DNA from: Gammaproteobacteria bacterium | Lineage (GTDB): Bacteria; Pseudomonadota; Gammaproteobacteria; Pseudomonadales; Pseudohongiellaceae | DNA: 35,513 nt | NCBI GenBank assembly: GCA_024639905.1 | Contig: JAHEGE010000011.1 | Coordinates: forward strand, 1-35,513 | Reading direction: 5' to 3' | In this document: positions 17,205 through 25,440 of the stretch, in pieces | How positions within the stretch are numbered: the stretch's first letter is position 1 | Layout of the letters: each line of letters begins with the position of its first letter | Notes under the pieces: model-generated | Told to the model about the DNA's origin: nothing | The model's database searches: none | What the model saw: the letters and a program-made list of their open reading frames with translations, nothing else | Position numbers and translations under genes: made by a program

Positions 17205-17552
17205 AGCGTTTCTCTTGTCGGGTCTAGTTTGAGTGAATAGCATGATCCCCATTCTAAATGACACGACACTTCCTTTCATCTTCTGGTGTTGAGCAAATCT
17301 CCCCTCAGCCTCGTCTTAATGGCCCGTAGCGGGCCGGAATTGCCTATTGCCGAGGCCGCGCTGTTACATTTTGTTTGAAAAATAGACCGCGTTTAGCCGC
17401 CCTTAGCCCCTGTCGCCGCTAGACGCGCGTGACATTGGCGTTTATTCTAGCGGACTGCTAGCGCCTGTTTATATCGGCGCTGTCAGGGACTAACAAGGGA
17501 CTAGTACAGGTCCAAGGTAGAAATCGTTCGAAACGATCTTGGGAGAGATTCA
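17205..17552. promoter_or_regulatory. Divergent promoter region with two inverted repeats
   Basis: Lies between the minus-strand fusion gene and the plus-strand Cys-Cys-Trp protein. It contains CTAGC-ggact-GCTAG (17447-17461) and ATCGTT-cga-AACGAT (17523-17537). The latter ends four bases before the GGGAGAG ribosome binding site of the 17553 gene and could occlude it as a 5'-UTR hairpin or bind a regulator. No clear -35/-10 pair could be assigned. Confidence 0.4.
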
Positions 17553-18479
17553 ATGCGACACATCACTAAATTTATAGCGGCGGCAGCACTCACCGTAATC
17601 AGTTCCGGTGCGATGGCTCAAGCGGCAGACGGCCGTTTCCTGAGCCTCACCCCCCCAGAAGGCCTGCCTGTCATACCGGTCATGGAAGGCTGGGTTGCAA
17701 ACGAAGACGGCACCGCCAGCTTCTCCTTGGGCTTCCTGAACAAGAACAAAGTTGGCGTGGACATCCCGCTGGGCCCGAACAACTACATCGAACCTGCGAA
17801 GTACGACGGCATGCAGCCTACTCACTTTCCGCCAGGACGCGGTGTTGGCGCCTTTGCCATTACAGTGCCAGCCGCTGAAATCAACGAAGACATCTGGTGG
17901 TATATCCGCACTGGCGAAGGCGAATTGCTGAAAGTGCCTGGCCGCTACGGTGAGTCAGCTTATGAGCTCGATTTCGTCCGTCCGCGCCCGCAGGGTTCTA
18001 TGCAGCCTCTCGTCGGCTTCGGTGAAGACGGTCCGAGAGCTGCCGGCCTAACTGGCGGCTTCGGCGAATACCCCCTGTCAGTGACAGTGGGCCAAAAGGT
18101 CGAGCTAGCAGTCAATGTGAGCGACCCCTCGAATCGCGATCGGCAAGACCCGCGCTTCAAAGACCTGCTCCCAGTGGGTGTAGATTTCTATAAGTACCAA
18201 GGCCCAGGTGCGGTCGAATTCTCTCGCCACGAATCTACGCCTGAGGTGGTAAATCCCTACACTGAAGATAACCCGCGCTTCCGCTTCTTCCGTGCCCCGG
18301 GCGCGAACGAGGTCTCGGTTAAGGACGGCCAGGGCATCGCAAAAGTCTACGCAACTTTCAGTGCACCGGGCGAATACCAGATTCGTATCCGCGCCGAAAA
18401 CTTCGCCGCACCCGACTCGCAAGAGGGCGACCAGTGCTGCTGGACGAACCTCTACCAGACGGTTAACGTTTCGGAGTAA
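17553..18479 (+). CDS. Secreted Cys-Cys-Trp protein, partner candidate of cytochrome/monooxygenase fusions (308 aa)
   Basis: Exported protein of unknown function. Signal peptide with cleavage near SGAMAQA. The N-terminal half has GWVANEDGT, DIPLGPNN and GMQPTHFPPGRG; the C-terminal half looks like an immunoglobulin-like beta-sandwich (YATFSAPGEYQIRIRAENF) and ends with DQCCWTNLY. C295 and C296 are the only cysteines in the mature protein and are adjacent. The same layout occurs in 31860-32795 (GWIANQDGS, DIPLGANN, AQPTHF, NQCCWSNAY), so the two are paralogues. GGGAGAG precedes the ATG and a strong terminator follows. It is the first plus-strand gene before two cytochrome/copper-monooxygenase-like genes. 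A vicinal disulfide or metal site is plausible but inferred. Confidence 0.8.
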   Translation: MRHITKFIAAAALTVISSGAMAQAADGRFLSLTPPEGLPVIPVMEGWVANEDGTASFSLGFLNKNKVGVDIPLGPNNYIEPAKYDGMQPTHFPPGRGVGAFAITVPAAEINEDIWWYIRTGEGELLKVPGRYGESAYELDFVRPRPQGSMQPLVGFGEDGPRAAGLTGGFGEYPLSVTVGQKVELAVNVSDPSNRDRQDPRFKDLLPVGVDFYKYQGPGAVEFSRHESTPEVVNPYTEDNPRFRFFRAPGANEVSVKDGQGIAKVYATFSAPGEYQIRIRAENFAAPDSQEGDQCCWTNLYQTVNVSE

Positions 18480-18498
18480 GCGTGAGCGTGTGAACACG

Positions 18499-18532
18499 AA
18501 ACCCCCGAGTGGTCTGACCCTCGGGGGTTTTT
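18499..18532 (+). terminator. Intrinsic terminator after the Cys-Cys-Trp protein gene
   Basis: Perfect 11-bp stem (AAACCCCCGAG at 18499-18509, CTCGGGGGTTT at 18520-18530) with a 10-nt loop and a T-run. It begins 20 bp after the stop, so the next gene probably has its own promoter. Confidence 0.92.
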
Positions 18533-18589
18533 CGTATAGGATGTTGTAATTTGGAGGAAAACGCGCAAAAGTTGAGCGAGATCGGTATT

Positions 18590-18607
18590 GCAAATTATCA
18601 CATTTGC
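18590..18607. promoter_or_regulatory. Inverted repeat GCAAAT-N6-ATTTGC upstream of the 18735 gene
   Basis: Perfect 6-bp dyad with a 6-nt spacer, about 130 bp before the start codon. The size and symmetry suit a dimeric regulator's binding site. The interval downstream (18670-18715) is strongly AT-rich and probably contains the promoter. Confidence 0.35.
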
Positions 18608-18734
18608 CTCTTTTGCGGCGGCGCCATTTAGAGTAGCCTTAGGCCGTTACAGTCGTAAGACTAAATGGCGTTAATTAAGTAAAATTTATTTTCAATAAAA
18701 TCAGATTCTTAACTAGGATCTCGAGGAGAGACCA

Positions 18735-20063
18735 ATGAAACTTAAGACCAGCATGCTAGGTTTAGCAGGTCTTGTGACTCTTGGCGTTCAAGCCCAGGCA
18801 CAGACTCACAGCGCAGACGACCTCGCTTACAACGGCGAAGTTGGCCGAATCATCAACGAAAATTGCGTGGTCTGTCACCGCGAGGGCGGAATCGGCCCTA
18901 TGCAGTTCGAGACCTATGACCAAGTGCGCCCTTGGGCACCGCTGATCCAGATGAAGGTCGCTAAGCGCGAAATGCCTCCTTACGCCTACGACCACGGCAT
19001 CGGCGTACAAGACCTGCAGGGCGACTGGCGCCTAGAGCAGTCTGAGATCGACGCCATCGTCGCTTGGGTTAACGCCGGCTCTCCAGAAGGCGACCCCGAG
19101 CAAGCACTGCCACCTCTCGCCCTGAAGGATCCAGAAGCGTGGAACTTCGAAGGCGATTTCGGTGCGCCTAACCTGATCATTCCTTCAGTTGCTATCGACA
19201 TTCCTGCCAACGGCAACGACCTGTGGCACAAGCACCTCGTACCCAGCGGCATCGCTGAAGATCGCTGCATCAAGGCGGTACAAGTGAAGCCTCGCGGAGA
19301 AGCGAAAGCCGTTGTTCACCACGCTAACTCAAGCATCATCACCGAAGGCGGCCGCGAAGGCATGCTGACAGAATATGCGATGGGCAAGTGGGGCGAAATC
19401 GTACCTGAAGGCGTATGCCGCACGATTCCTGCAAACTCAGAGATTTCTTGGGACATCCACATGTTCCCAGGTGGCCTCGGTGCGATGGCTCCGGGCTCAG
19501 TAATCAAAGACAACGTCGTTGAGATCGGCCTGTGGCTGTACACAGACGAAGAAAGCAAGGCGCTGAAGTACAAGCAAGACTTGTCACTTTACCGTCTCGG
19601 CGACCAAGACGATCTAGTGATCCCACCAAATGGCTATGCCATGACTCAGGGCTTCCATTCGTTCGATCACCCTGTGCGCCTGGACAGCTTCCAGCCTCAC
19701 GGACACCTGCGCATGAACGCCGCGTCACTTGAGATCTTCTACCCAGAGACTGGTCGTACTGAGCAAGTTAGCCAGATCTCTAATTGGAGCGCTACTTGGC
19801 ACCACAGCCACCTGTATGACGCCGACGCGGCACCTCTGCTCCCGGCAGGAGCGGTGATAATCCTCAAGCAGTGGTATGACAATACTGCCGAGAACCCTAA
19901 CAACCCAGATCCTGATCTGTTTGTTATGGGTGGTTCGCGCACAGGTGACGAAATGACTCACGCATGGCTCGCGATTACTCACCTCGACGACGAAGGCTTC
20001 GACAAGCTCGTTGCTGAGCGTGCAGCGAAAGAAGCGCGGTCAATGGCGTCTGCCAACGACTAG
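18735..20063 (+). CDS. Exported cytochrome c/copper type II monooxygenase-like fusion (442 aa), copy A
   Basis: Periplasmic protein with a signal peptide (cleavage near VQAQAQ). Residues about 30-125 form a c-type cytochrome domain: haem site C44-V-V-C47-H48 and probable axial Met M80 in REMPPY. The rest carries the ligand set of peptidylglycine/dopamine-type monooxygenases in order: H195-H196 (VVHHAN) and H242 (WDIHMF) for the first copper; H322-G-H324 (QPHGHLR) and M407 (TGDEM) for the second. The WYDNTxxNPNNPDP segment before the Met is also typical. Family members hydroxylate a substrate with O2 and external electrons; here the fused haem may supply them (inference). GAGGAGA precedes the ATG. 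It uses mostly C-ending codons, more than its tandem copy, which may mean high expression. Confidence 0.85.
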   Translation: MKLKTSMLGLAGLVTLGVQAQAQTHSADDLAYNGEVGRIINENCVVCHREGGIGPMQFETYDQVRPWAPLIQMKVAKREMPPYAYDHGIGVQDLQGDWRLEQSEIDAIVAWVNAGSPEGDPEQALPPLALKDPEAWNFEGDFGAPNLIIPSVAIDIPANGNDLWHKHLVPSGIAEDRCIKAVQVKPRGEAKAVVHHANSSIITEGGREGMLTEYAMGKWGEIVPEGVCRTIPANSEISWDIHMFPGGLGAMAPGSVIKDNVVEIGLWLYTDEESKALKYKQDLSLYRLGDQDDLVIPPNGYAMTQGFHSFDHPVRLDSFQPHGHLRMNAASLEIFYPETGRTEQVSQISNWSATWHHSHLYDADAAPLLPAGAVIILKQWYDNTAENPNNPDPDLFVMGGSRTGDEMTHAWLAITHLDDEGFDKLVAERAAKEARSMASAND

Positions 20064-20074
20064 CCTTCGAGCTA

Positions 20075-20126
20075 GGGGCTCTTAGCCCCAATCAAAAGGC
20101 CGGCAGAGCAATCTACCGGCCTTTTT
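20075..20126 (+). terminator. Two hairpins forming the terminator of copy A
   Basis: A small AGGGGC-N5-GCCCC hairpin (about 20075-20090) is followed by a 10-bp perfect stem, AAAAGGCCGG (20095-20104) with CCGGCCTTTT (20117-20126), and a T-run. It separates the two tandem fusion genes. Confidence 0.9.
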
Positions 20127-20261
20127 TGTGCCTGTCTCACCACCTCCCCCTAGGGCCAAAGGTCTTCACGCAGCTTGAAACAAGGAGTAAGCTTGAAGCG
20201 AGTGCCTAAGATTTTCAGTTTGTCTACCGAGCATATCAATAGCAAAAACAAGGAGACGCAC

Positions 20262-21593
20262 ATGAAACACACCCGTTTGTTCTTAGCCCTACCCCTGCTT
20301 GGCTTCGCCCTGAACGCCAGCGCCCAGCACGATACGCCCACTTACAATGGCGAGGTGGGGCGCATCATTAATGAGAACTGTGTGGTCTGCCATCGCGAAG
20401 GCGGAATCGGCCCAATGCAGTTTGAGAACTATGAGCAGATTCGCCCGTGGGCGCCGCTGATTCAATTGAAAGTAGCGCGCCGCGAAATGCCTCCCTATGC
20501 CTATGACCATGGCATTGGTATTCAGGATTTACAGGGCGATTGGCGCCTGCAACAAGAAGAGATCGACACCATCGTCGCTTGGGTCGACGCAGGCTCGCCC
20601 CTTGGCGATCCCGACAGACAACCCCCTGCCCCCGAGCTTAATGACCCCAGCGAGTGGAATTTCGTGTCTACTCTGGGGCAACCAGACAGAATTATCGCCT
20701 CACAGTCGATGGATATCCCGGCTAACGGCAACGATTTGTGGAGCAACCACTATGTGAGTTCCGGCATCACAGCTGACCGCTGCATCAAAGCAGTACAGGT
20801 TAAACCCCGCGGCGATGCCAAGGCCGTAGTCCACCACGCGAACTCCGCCGTGGAGCTCGAAAATGCCGACGGCACGATGGAGCGTTATGGTCAGCTCACG
20901 GAATACGCTATGGGGAAATGGGGTGAGATAGTCCCCGAGGGGGTCTGCCGAACCATTCCGGCTGGCGCACAGGTCCGCTGGAGTATTCATATGTTCCCCG
21001 GGGGCTTGGGTGCAATGGCACCAGGTTCGGTCATCGAAGACAATGTCGTCGAGATTGGCCTGTGGCTGCACCCCGAGGGCTACGAAGAGGTCGCACAGTA
21101 CAAACAAGACCTTAAGCTCTATCAGATAAGCCCGCAGGATGAGCTGGTCGTGCCACCCCATGGGCATGCGATGACGCAAGGCTTCCACACCTTCGATCAC
21201 CCTGTGAGGGTCGATAGCTTTCAGCCTCATGGACACCTTAGGATGAACGCAGCTTCGCTCGAGATCTTCTACCCAGAGACCGGGGAGACCGTCGCCGTGA
21301 GTCAGATATCGAAGTGGAGTGCGACATGGCATCATAGCCATATCTATGATCCCGACGTTGCCCCGCTCGTGCCCGCTGGCGCCGTGTTAATCCTCAAGCA
21401 GTGGTACGACAACACCGAGGCAAACCCCAACAACCCCGATCCGGACATGTTCGTCATGGGCGGGTCGCGGACGGGGGATGAAATGACACATGCGTGGATC
21501 GCGATCACTCATCTAGACGATGAAGGATTCGACACACTCGTTGCCGAAAGGAAAGAGCGCGAAGCACGGTCTGTGGCCTCTGCCAACGACTAG
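20262..21593 (+). CDS. Exported cytochrome c/copper type II monooxygenase-like fusion (443 aa), copy B
   Basis: Tandem paralogue of the gene at 18735: most positions are identical, including the ending SxASAND. Signal peptide with cleavage near NASAQ. Haem site C40-V-V-C43-H44 with REMPPY following. First copper site H191-H192 and H243 (WSIHMF); second site H323-G-H325 and M408 (TGDEM). All six ligands are kept, so both copies should be functional and were kept under selection. Start set at ATG 20262 because AAGGAG precedes it and the signal peptide begins there; an in-frame ATG at 20175 would add a 29-residue charged extension. It is separated from copy A by a terminator. No Cys-Cys-Trp partner follows; the next gene is convergent with its stop only 8 bp away. 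Confidence 0.85.
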   Translation: MKHTRLFLALPLLGFALNASAQHDTPTYNGEVGRIINENCVVCHREGGIGPMQFENYEQIRPWAPLIQLKVARREMPPYAYDHGIGIQDLQGDWRLQQEEIDTIVAWVDAGSPLGDPDRQPPAPELNDPSEWNFVSTLGQPDRIIASQSMDIPANGNDLWSNHYVSSGITADRCIKAVQVKPRGDAKAVVHHANSAVELENADGTMERYGQLTEYAMGKWGEIVPEGVCRTIPAGAQVRWSIHMFPGGLGAMAPGSVIEDNVVEIGLWLHPEGYEEVAQYKQDLKLYQISPQDELVVPPHGHAMTQGFHTFDHPVRVDSFQPHGHLRMNAASLEIFYPETGETVAVSQISKWSATWHHSHIYDPDVAPLVPAGAVLILKQWYDNTEANPNNPDPDMFVMGGSRTGDEMTHAWIAITHLDDEGFDTLVAERKEREARSVASAND

Positions 21594-21601
21594 GAATCAG
21601 G

Positions 21602-24271
21602 CTAATCGCTTCCTGCTCCCTGGCTTATGAGGGCTTCGATTCGCTCGATACGCGCATCGTAGAATCGGAAATCCTCGAGCCCCTCTATCGCGCGCGCCTG
21701 CTCTAGGAAGGCGCGCGCGTAATCATAATTCTCCGCGTGCGCATGGTGCTCCGCGAAACTCAGCAACAACTCCCAACGACTAACGCTCGCTCGGCTGTCT
21801 TCGGCGAGCGCTAGGCCCTCATGCAGATCGGCGATAGCGGCAGCGTGTTCGCCTGCAGCGAAATAAAACTGCGCACGGGCATTGAGCCCCATTGGCAAAT
21901 GAAGCCATTCATTGCCTGTTCGCAGCACCGCGAGTTGCTCATTGATATACCCTTCCGCGGCCTTCAAATCGCCAAGTGCCACATACCCAAGCCCAATCAT
22001 CATCAGATCGCGAGCCAACAGCACGGGGGCGTCTACGCGAGTCTGCCATGACCGCTGCTGGCGCCAAGCGAGTGTCTCCAGCCCTCTCTCTATCGCTAAT
22101 TCCGCGCGCCCAGTGAAGATCAGGAAGCGACAGTAATGGGCGCTCAGGGTTGCAAACTTGGGTGGCTGCTTGCAAATGCCATGCAGGAGCCGCTCCGAGG
22201 CTGCGAAGTGGTTTTCGGCCTCTTCATATTTTCCACGCACGAACGCGATAGTCGCTTTAAGGCTATACAGAGATGACTCGAGAGCAGGTTCCAGGAGCTG
22301 TGTCTCAGGCAGACCTAGCCAAGCGAGCAAGTCCTCCATAAGCCCCTCCACTTGATGCAGCTGACCCGTGGCGAAAAACTGTGTCGCAAGAGGGCCTGCG
22401 ACGCGCAGTGCTGCATGCCCTTGACCACTGCGCAGCAAAAAATCGATGCAGTGGCGGGCGACAAGCGTTGATTCCATAGTAAAACCAAGCGCCATGAGGT
22501 TATGTGCAACAGCCACCTGCAGTTGCTGCCGCTCACGTTCTTCGAACAGAGGATTCGGCGCCATCCATGATTGCGCGAAGAATACGGCGAGCGTCTCACG
22601 CTCGTGCTGGCGAAAATCGGTTCCTGAGTGCCGCGCCCCTCGCGGGAGCTCGAAGAAGAACCCTCGAAAGCCCTCAGCCAGAAGGCCCCCAGCTACGCTA
22701 TGACGAACAGACCTCAATACCGAAAGCGCGGCGCCGCCTGAATGTGAGGCAGATCCTTCACGGGAAAAATAGTGTGCAATATGCCTGTGCCAGCGTTGGA
22801 AAGATTTCTCATCGTCGACCTTCATAGCGCTGCTCAAGCGCACCTTAAAGAAAGGCTGCAGTAGAATCGGCCGCCGGGGGCGAACGCCCCCGTCACGAAC
22901 GCCAACGAATGCCAAGTCACTGGTAACAAGCGAGTGGCCGAAATCGTTCACTGCCTCGACGCCAGCCGTGAGTATGTTGTCTCGACTTAAACGGCTAATT
23001 AGCCTCGGCAGCAAAGCAGGCGTAAGCACAGACAGTTGACCGACTGCCGCCAGCGCCTCTACTAGACCCTCGAGTTCGGCAACCGTTACGCTCGCATCGA
23101 GAAGGCTAAGCAGGGTGAGCAACTCAGCGCCTCCTCCATCGGAGTAGCGCCGTGAGATCAAGCTGAGTCTCGCCTCTGCACAGTACAGCGGTGAGAACGA
23201 ATCCTCACTCCCAGCGACGACGCTAAGCAGCCTGTCGAGAGAAATGAAAAATCCCGTTTCCTCCCTATAGCTCTTCAGCATGTCTGCAGCGCAACAGAGG
23301 CTAAGTGCATGACCTGCCGTTTGCTCCACGACTTCACCCTGAATTCGAGAGTCACCTATCGCGCCTCTCGCTTTAAGCAGCAGGAGCGCTTCTTCACGCG
23401 ACAGATTACCGAGCGAAATGCGCCTCATAACCTCTCTCCGCGCCAAAGAGAAAATACCCAGTGGCGTGCGTGTGGTCGCCACCAGGAGCCCCAAATTTAA
23501 AGTGAGCAATTTTTTGATCAACTCATTCAAGGTTGGCGCTTCAAGTTCGTCTGAGGCAGCGTCCGCGGGCAACAACCGATCTAGGCCGTCGAGGACGAGC
23601 AATATTGCTACTCGCGAAAAGTGTTCACCCAACCTCCTTAAGCGCTCGCTCGAGTGTGTGCGGTACTCTGCCTCTATGCCGAGGAATGTACAGAGCGCCG
23701 ATAGGAATCGTTCTTCTGAGACCGCGGCTGAGTCGTTCGCTGTCGCATCGAAATCCCAAACGAAAACCCGCTCAGCTCCAAGATAGTCTCTGCCACTCAA
23801 CTCTTGCAGCCAGCCACTTATCACCGCAGTCTTGCCACTGCCTCCGCAGCCTTCCAAGCTCAGTGCATGAATCGACGTATTGGACCAAGCGAAGCTTAAT
23901 GTCGCCAGCGCTGATGCCCGACCGATAAGTGGCGATGGTTCTCTGATTAGCGCGCTCAAATGCCGCGCTTGGACAGGTTGACCTGATTGCTCTCGCCGGG
24001 CATCGCGACGGCGCCGAAGCCTGTATTCAAACTCTTCGAGTGAGCCTGCGAACCAATGCGGCTCCAAAGAAAAAACCGCGGCTATGAGCACTAGTTTCGC
24101 ATGCGGTACCGCATCAGTTCGGTGTCTATTAGTGCCATTTAACCACTGGCTGATACTTTGCCGACTCACCCCAAGCTCGCGGGCGAGCGCGCTGTGGCTT
24201 GTAATACTTGGATTCAATCCCGCAGCGTAAATCAGCTGCAACTTTGCTTTCATTCTTGGGCAGTCTGTCAT
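21602..24271 (-). CDS. HTH-STAND (NB-ARC-like) ATPase with C-terminal helical repeats, putative regulator (889 aa)
   Basis: Large cytoplasmic signalling ATPase. Residues about 15-60 form a Cro/CI-type helix-turn-helix (SALARELGVSRQSISQWLNG). A STAND NTPase follows with Walker A GCGGSGK147T and Walker B ILLVLD228GLD, then ATTR, probably sensor-like. The C-terminal half (about 500-880) is rich in Ala/Leu/Glu helical pairs resembling TPR repeats. Such proteins stay inactive until a ligand lets them oligomerise. With a DNA-binding N-terminus this one is most likely a transcription regulator, like MalT-type regulators but with the HTH at the other end. GAGGG precedes the ATG. It is divergent from the beta-propeller gene and convergent with copy B. 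An immune role, as for some STAND proteins, is possible but the HTH argues against it. Confidence 0.8.
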   Translation of the reverse strand: MTDCPRMKAKLQLIYAAGLNPSITSHSALARELGVSRQSISQWLNGTNRHRTDAVPHAKLVLIAAVFSLEPHWFAGSLEEFEYRLRRRRDARREQSGQPVQARHLSALIREPSPLIGRASALATLSFAWSNTSIHALSLEGCGGSGKTAVISGWLQELSGRDYLGAERVFVWDFDATANDSAAVSEERFLSALCTFLGIEAEYRTHSSERLRRLGEHFSRVAILLVLDGLDRLLPADAASDELEAPTLNELIKKLLTLNLGLLVATTRTPLGIFSLARREVMRRISLGNLSREEALLLLKARGAIGDSRIQGEVVEQTAGHALSLCCAADMLKSYREETGFFISLDRLLSVVAGSEDSFSPLYCAEARLSLISRRYSDGGGAELLTLLSLLDASVTVAELEGLVEALAAVGQLSVLTPALLPRLISRLSRDNILTAGVEAVNDFGHSLVTSDLAFVGVRDGGVRPRRPILLQPFFKVRLSSAMKVDDEKSFQRWHRHIAHYFSREGSASHSGGAALSVLRSVRHSVAGGLLAEGFRGFFFELPRGARHSGTDFRQHERETLAVFFAQSWMAPNPLFEERERQQLQVAVAHNLMALGFTMESTLVARHCIDFLLRSGQGHAALRVAGPLATQFFATGQLHQVEGLMEDLLAWLGLPETQLLEPALESSLYSLKATIAFVRGKYEEAENHFAASERLLHGICKQPPKFATLSAHYCRFLIFTGRAELAIERGLETLAWRQQRSWQTRVDAPVLLARDLMMIGLGYVALGDLKAAEGYINEQLAVLRTGNEWLHLPMGLNARAQFYFAAGEHAAAIADLHEGLALAEDSRASVSRWELLLSFAEHHAHAENYDYARAFLEQARAIEGLEDFRFYDARIERIEALISQGAGSD

Positions 24272-24471
24272 CGTGAACCCTCGCGTCTCGAGCCTTTGGG
24301 AACATCAGGCTTCTATTGATTGGCGGAGAACCAAAATAGACTTGCGAACGAATTACTAACAAGGCTTTCAGTGGGACAAATAGGGATAATGACGGAGAAA
24401 AATAGAGATTTACCCCCGCTGACCCGCCTGAGAGAATTAGCGACCGCTTAACGCACTCATCGGAGATTCAC
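24272..24471. promoter_or_regulatory. Divergent promoter interval between HTH-STAND and beta-propeller genes
   Basis: 200 bp between two genes facing away from each other must hold both promoters. I could not assign convincing -35/-10 boxes or a clear dyad. If the HTH-STAND protein is self-regulated or controls the propeller gene, its operator should be here. Confidence 0.35.
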
Positions 24472-25425
24472 GTGATACAACGAACCCAGGGCCAAACCAT
24501 GACACAGACAATTATTCGCAGCCTCAATGGCGCACTCGCTCTAAGCTGTGCTCTCGTCTCGACATCCATCGCGGCACAAGAATTTCGCGCAGGCGAGCCC
24601 ATCGGCTCGATCAACGAGGCAGGCGAACACAGGCCTATGTCAGACAATGTTAAAGTGTTTGGCGCCTTCCATTTTTCCGAGAGCTGCACCTTCGATGCCG
24701 AGCGCAATCTTATTCTGGCCATGAATAACGGCAATCGTGGCGACGGCACAGAGAACGATGGTTTCGTTTCGCTGATCAATCCCGATGGCAGCGTGCACAC
24801 ACCCAAGTGGATCGGCGTAACACGCGACGGTTTGGAGCTGCATCAGCCTCTCGGCAGCGCAATCGCCAACGGCTCACTGTTCACGGTCGATGTTGGCTTC
24901 GTCCGCGAGTTTGATCTGGCCACAGGCAAGCCTGTGCGCAATATCGAGATACCTGGATCGACACTCCTCAACGGCATTGCAGTGAGCGATGACGGGACTA
25001 TTTATGCCTCGAATACTCGTTCCCCTGAACGTATTTACAAAGTTGCCACAGATGGCACCGTGTCCACTTTCGTCGATGGCGCCCCGCTTGCCGCACCTAA
25101 CGGGGTTGCGATCGACGAAAAGGGCAATATCGTCGTCGTCAATGTGGGCGACAATGCAGTGCTGACATTCGGCACTGACGGCGCGCTGCTCGAAACCCAG
25201 TACGCAGTGGAAGGCGGCAACGACGGCATTGTGGTTCTCGCAGACGGCACTAAATACGTCAGCAGCGTCCGCTTCGGCAGCGTCTCGCGCCTACGCCCGG
25301 GCCAACCCGCAGAGATGATTGCAGAAGGAATCCCGAGCGCGGCCTCGATGTGCTACGACTCAACGCAGAACCAACTCGTTATTCCACTCAACAGCAATTT
25401 CGCTCTCGCGTTTATCAAGCTGTAG
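24472..25425 (+). CDS. Secreted SMP-30/NHL-like beta-propeller protein (about 317 aa)
   Basis: Exported six-bladed beta-propeller-type protein related to SMP-30/gluconolactonase and NHL-repeat families. It has a signal peptide (cleavage near SIAAQE) and repeated blade motifs: GIAVSDDGTIYASN, GVAIDEKGNIVVVNVGDN, GIVVLADGTKYVSS. SMP-30 enzymes are lactonases with a metal in the central channel; key residues could not be assigned here, so catalysis is unproven. The GTG at 24472 has GGAG six bases upstream and is kept as the start; ATG 24499 gives the same mature protein. CRY-DASH starts 15 bp after the stop, so the two form an operon. Confidence 0.75.
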   Translation: MIQRTQGQTMTQTIIRSLNGALALSCALVSTSIAAQEFRAGEPIGSINEAGEHRPMSDNVKVFGAFHFSESCTFDAERNLILAMNNGNRGDGTENDGFVSLINPDGSVHTPKWIGVTRDGLELHQPLGSAIANGSLFTVDVGFVREFDLATGKPVRNIEIPGSTLLNGIAVSDDGTIYASNTRSPERIYKVATDGTVSTFVDGAPLAAPNGVAIDEKGNIVVVNVGDNAVLTFGTDGALLETQYAVEGGNDGIVVLADGTKYVSSVRFGSVSRLRPGQPAEMIAEGIPSAASMCYDSTQNQLVIPLNSNFALAFIKL

Positions 25426-25440
25426 TCGGAAGCGTAGCAA

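Noticed and set aside
20700..21341. 213-codon open frame on the minus strand
   Set aside because: Antisense to copy B of the fusion, which has full motif support; no ribosome binding site or recognisable motif.
21602..24271. HTH-STAND protein as an antiphage defence gene
   Set aside because: No nuclease, protease or other effector domain is seen, no defence genes are nearby, and an N-terminal HTH points to transcription control.
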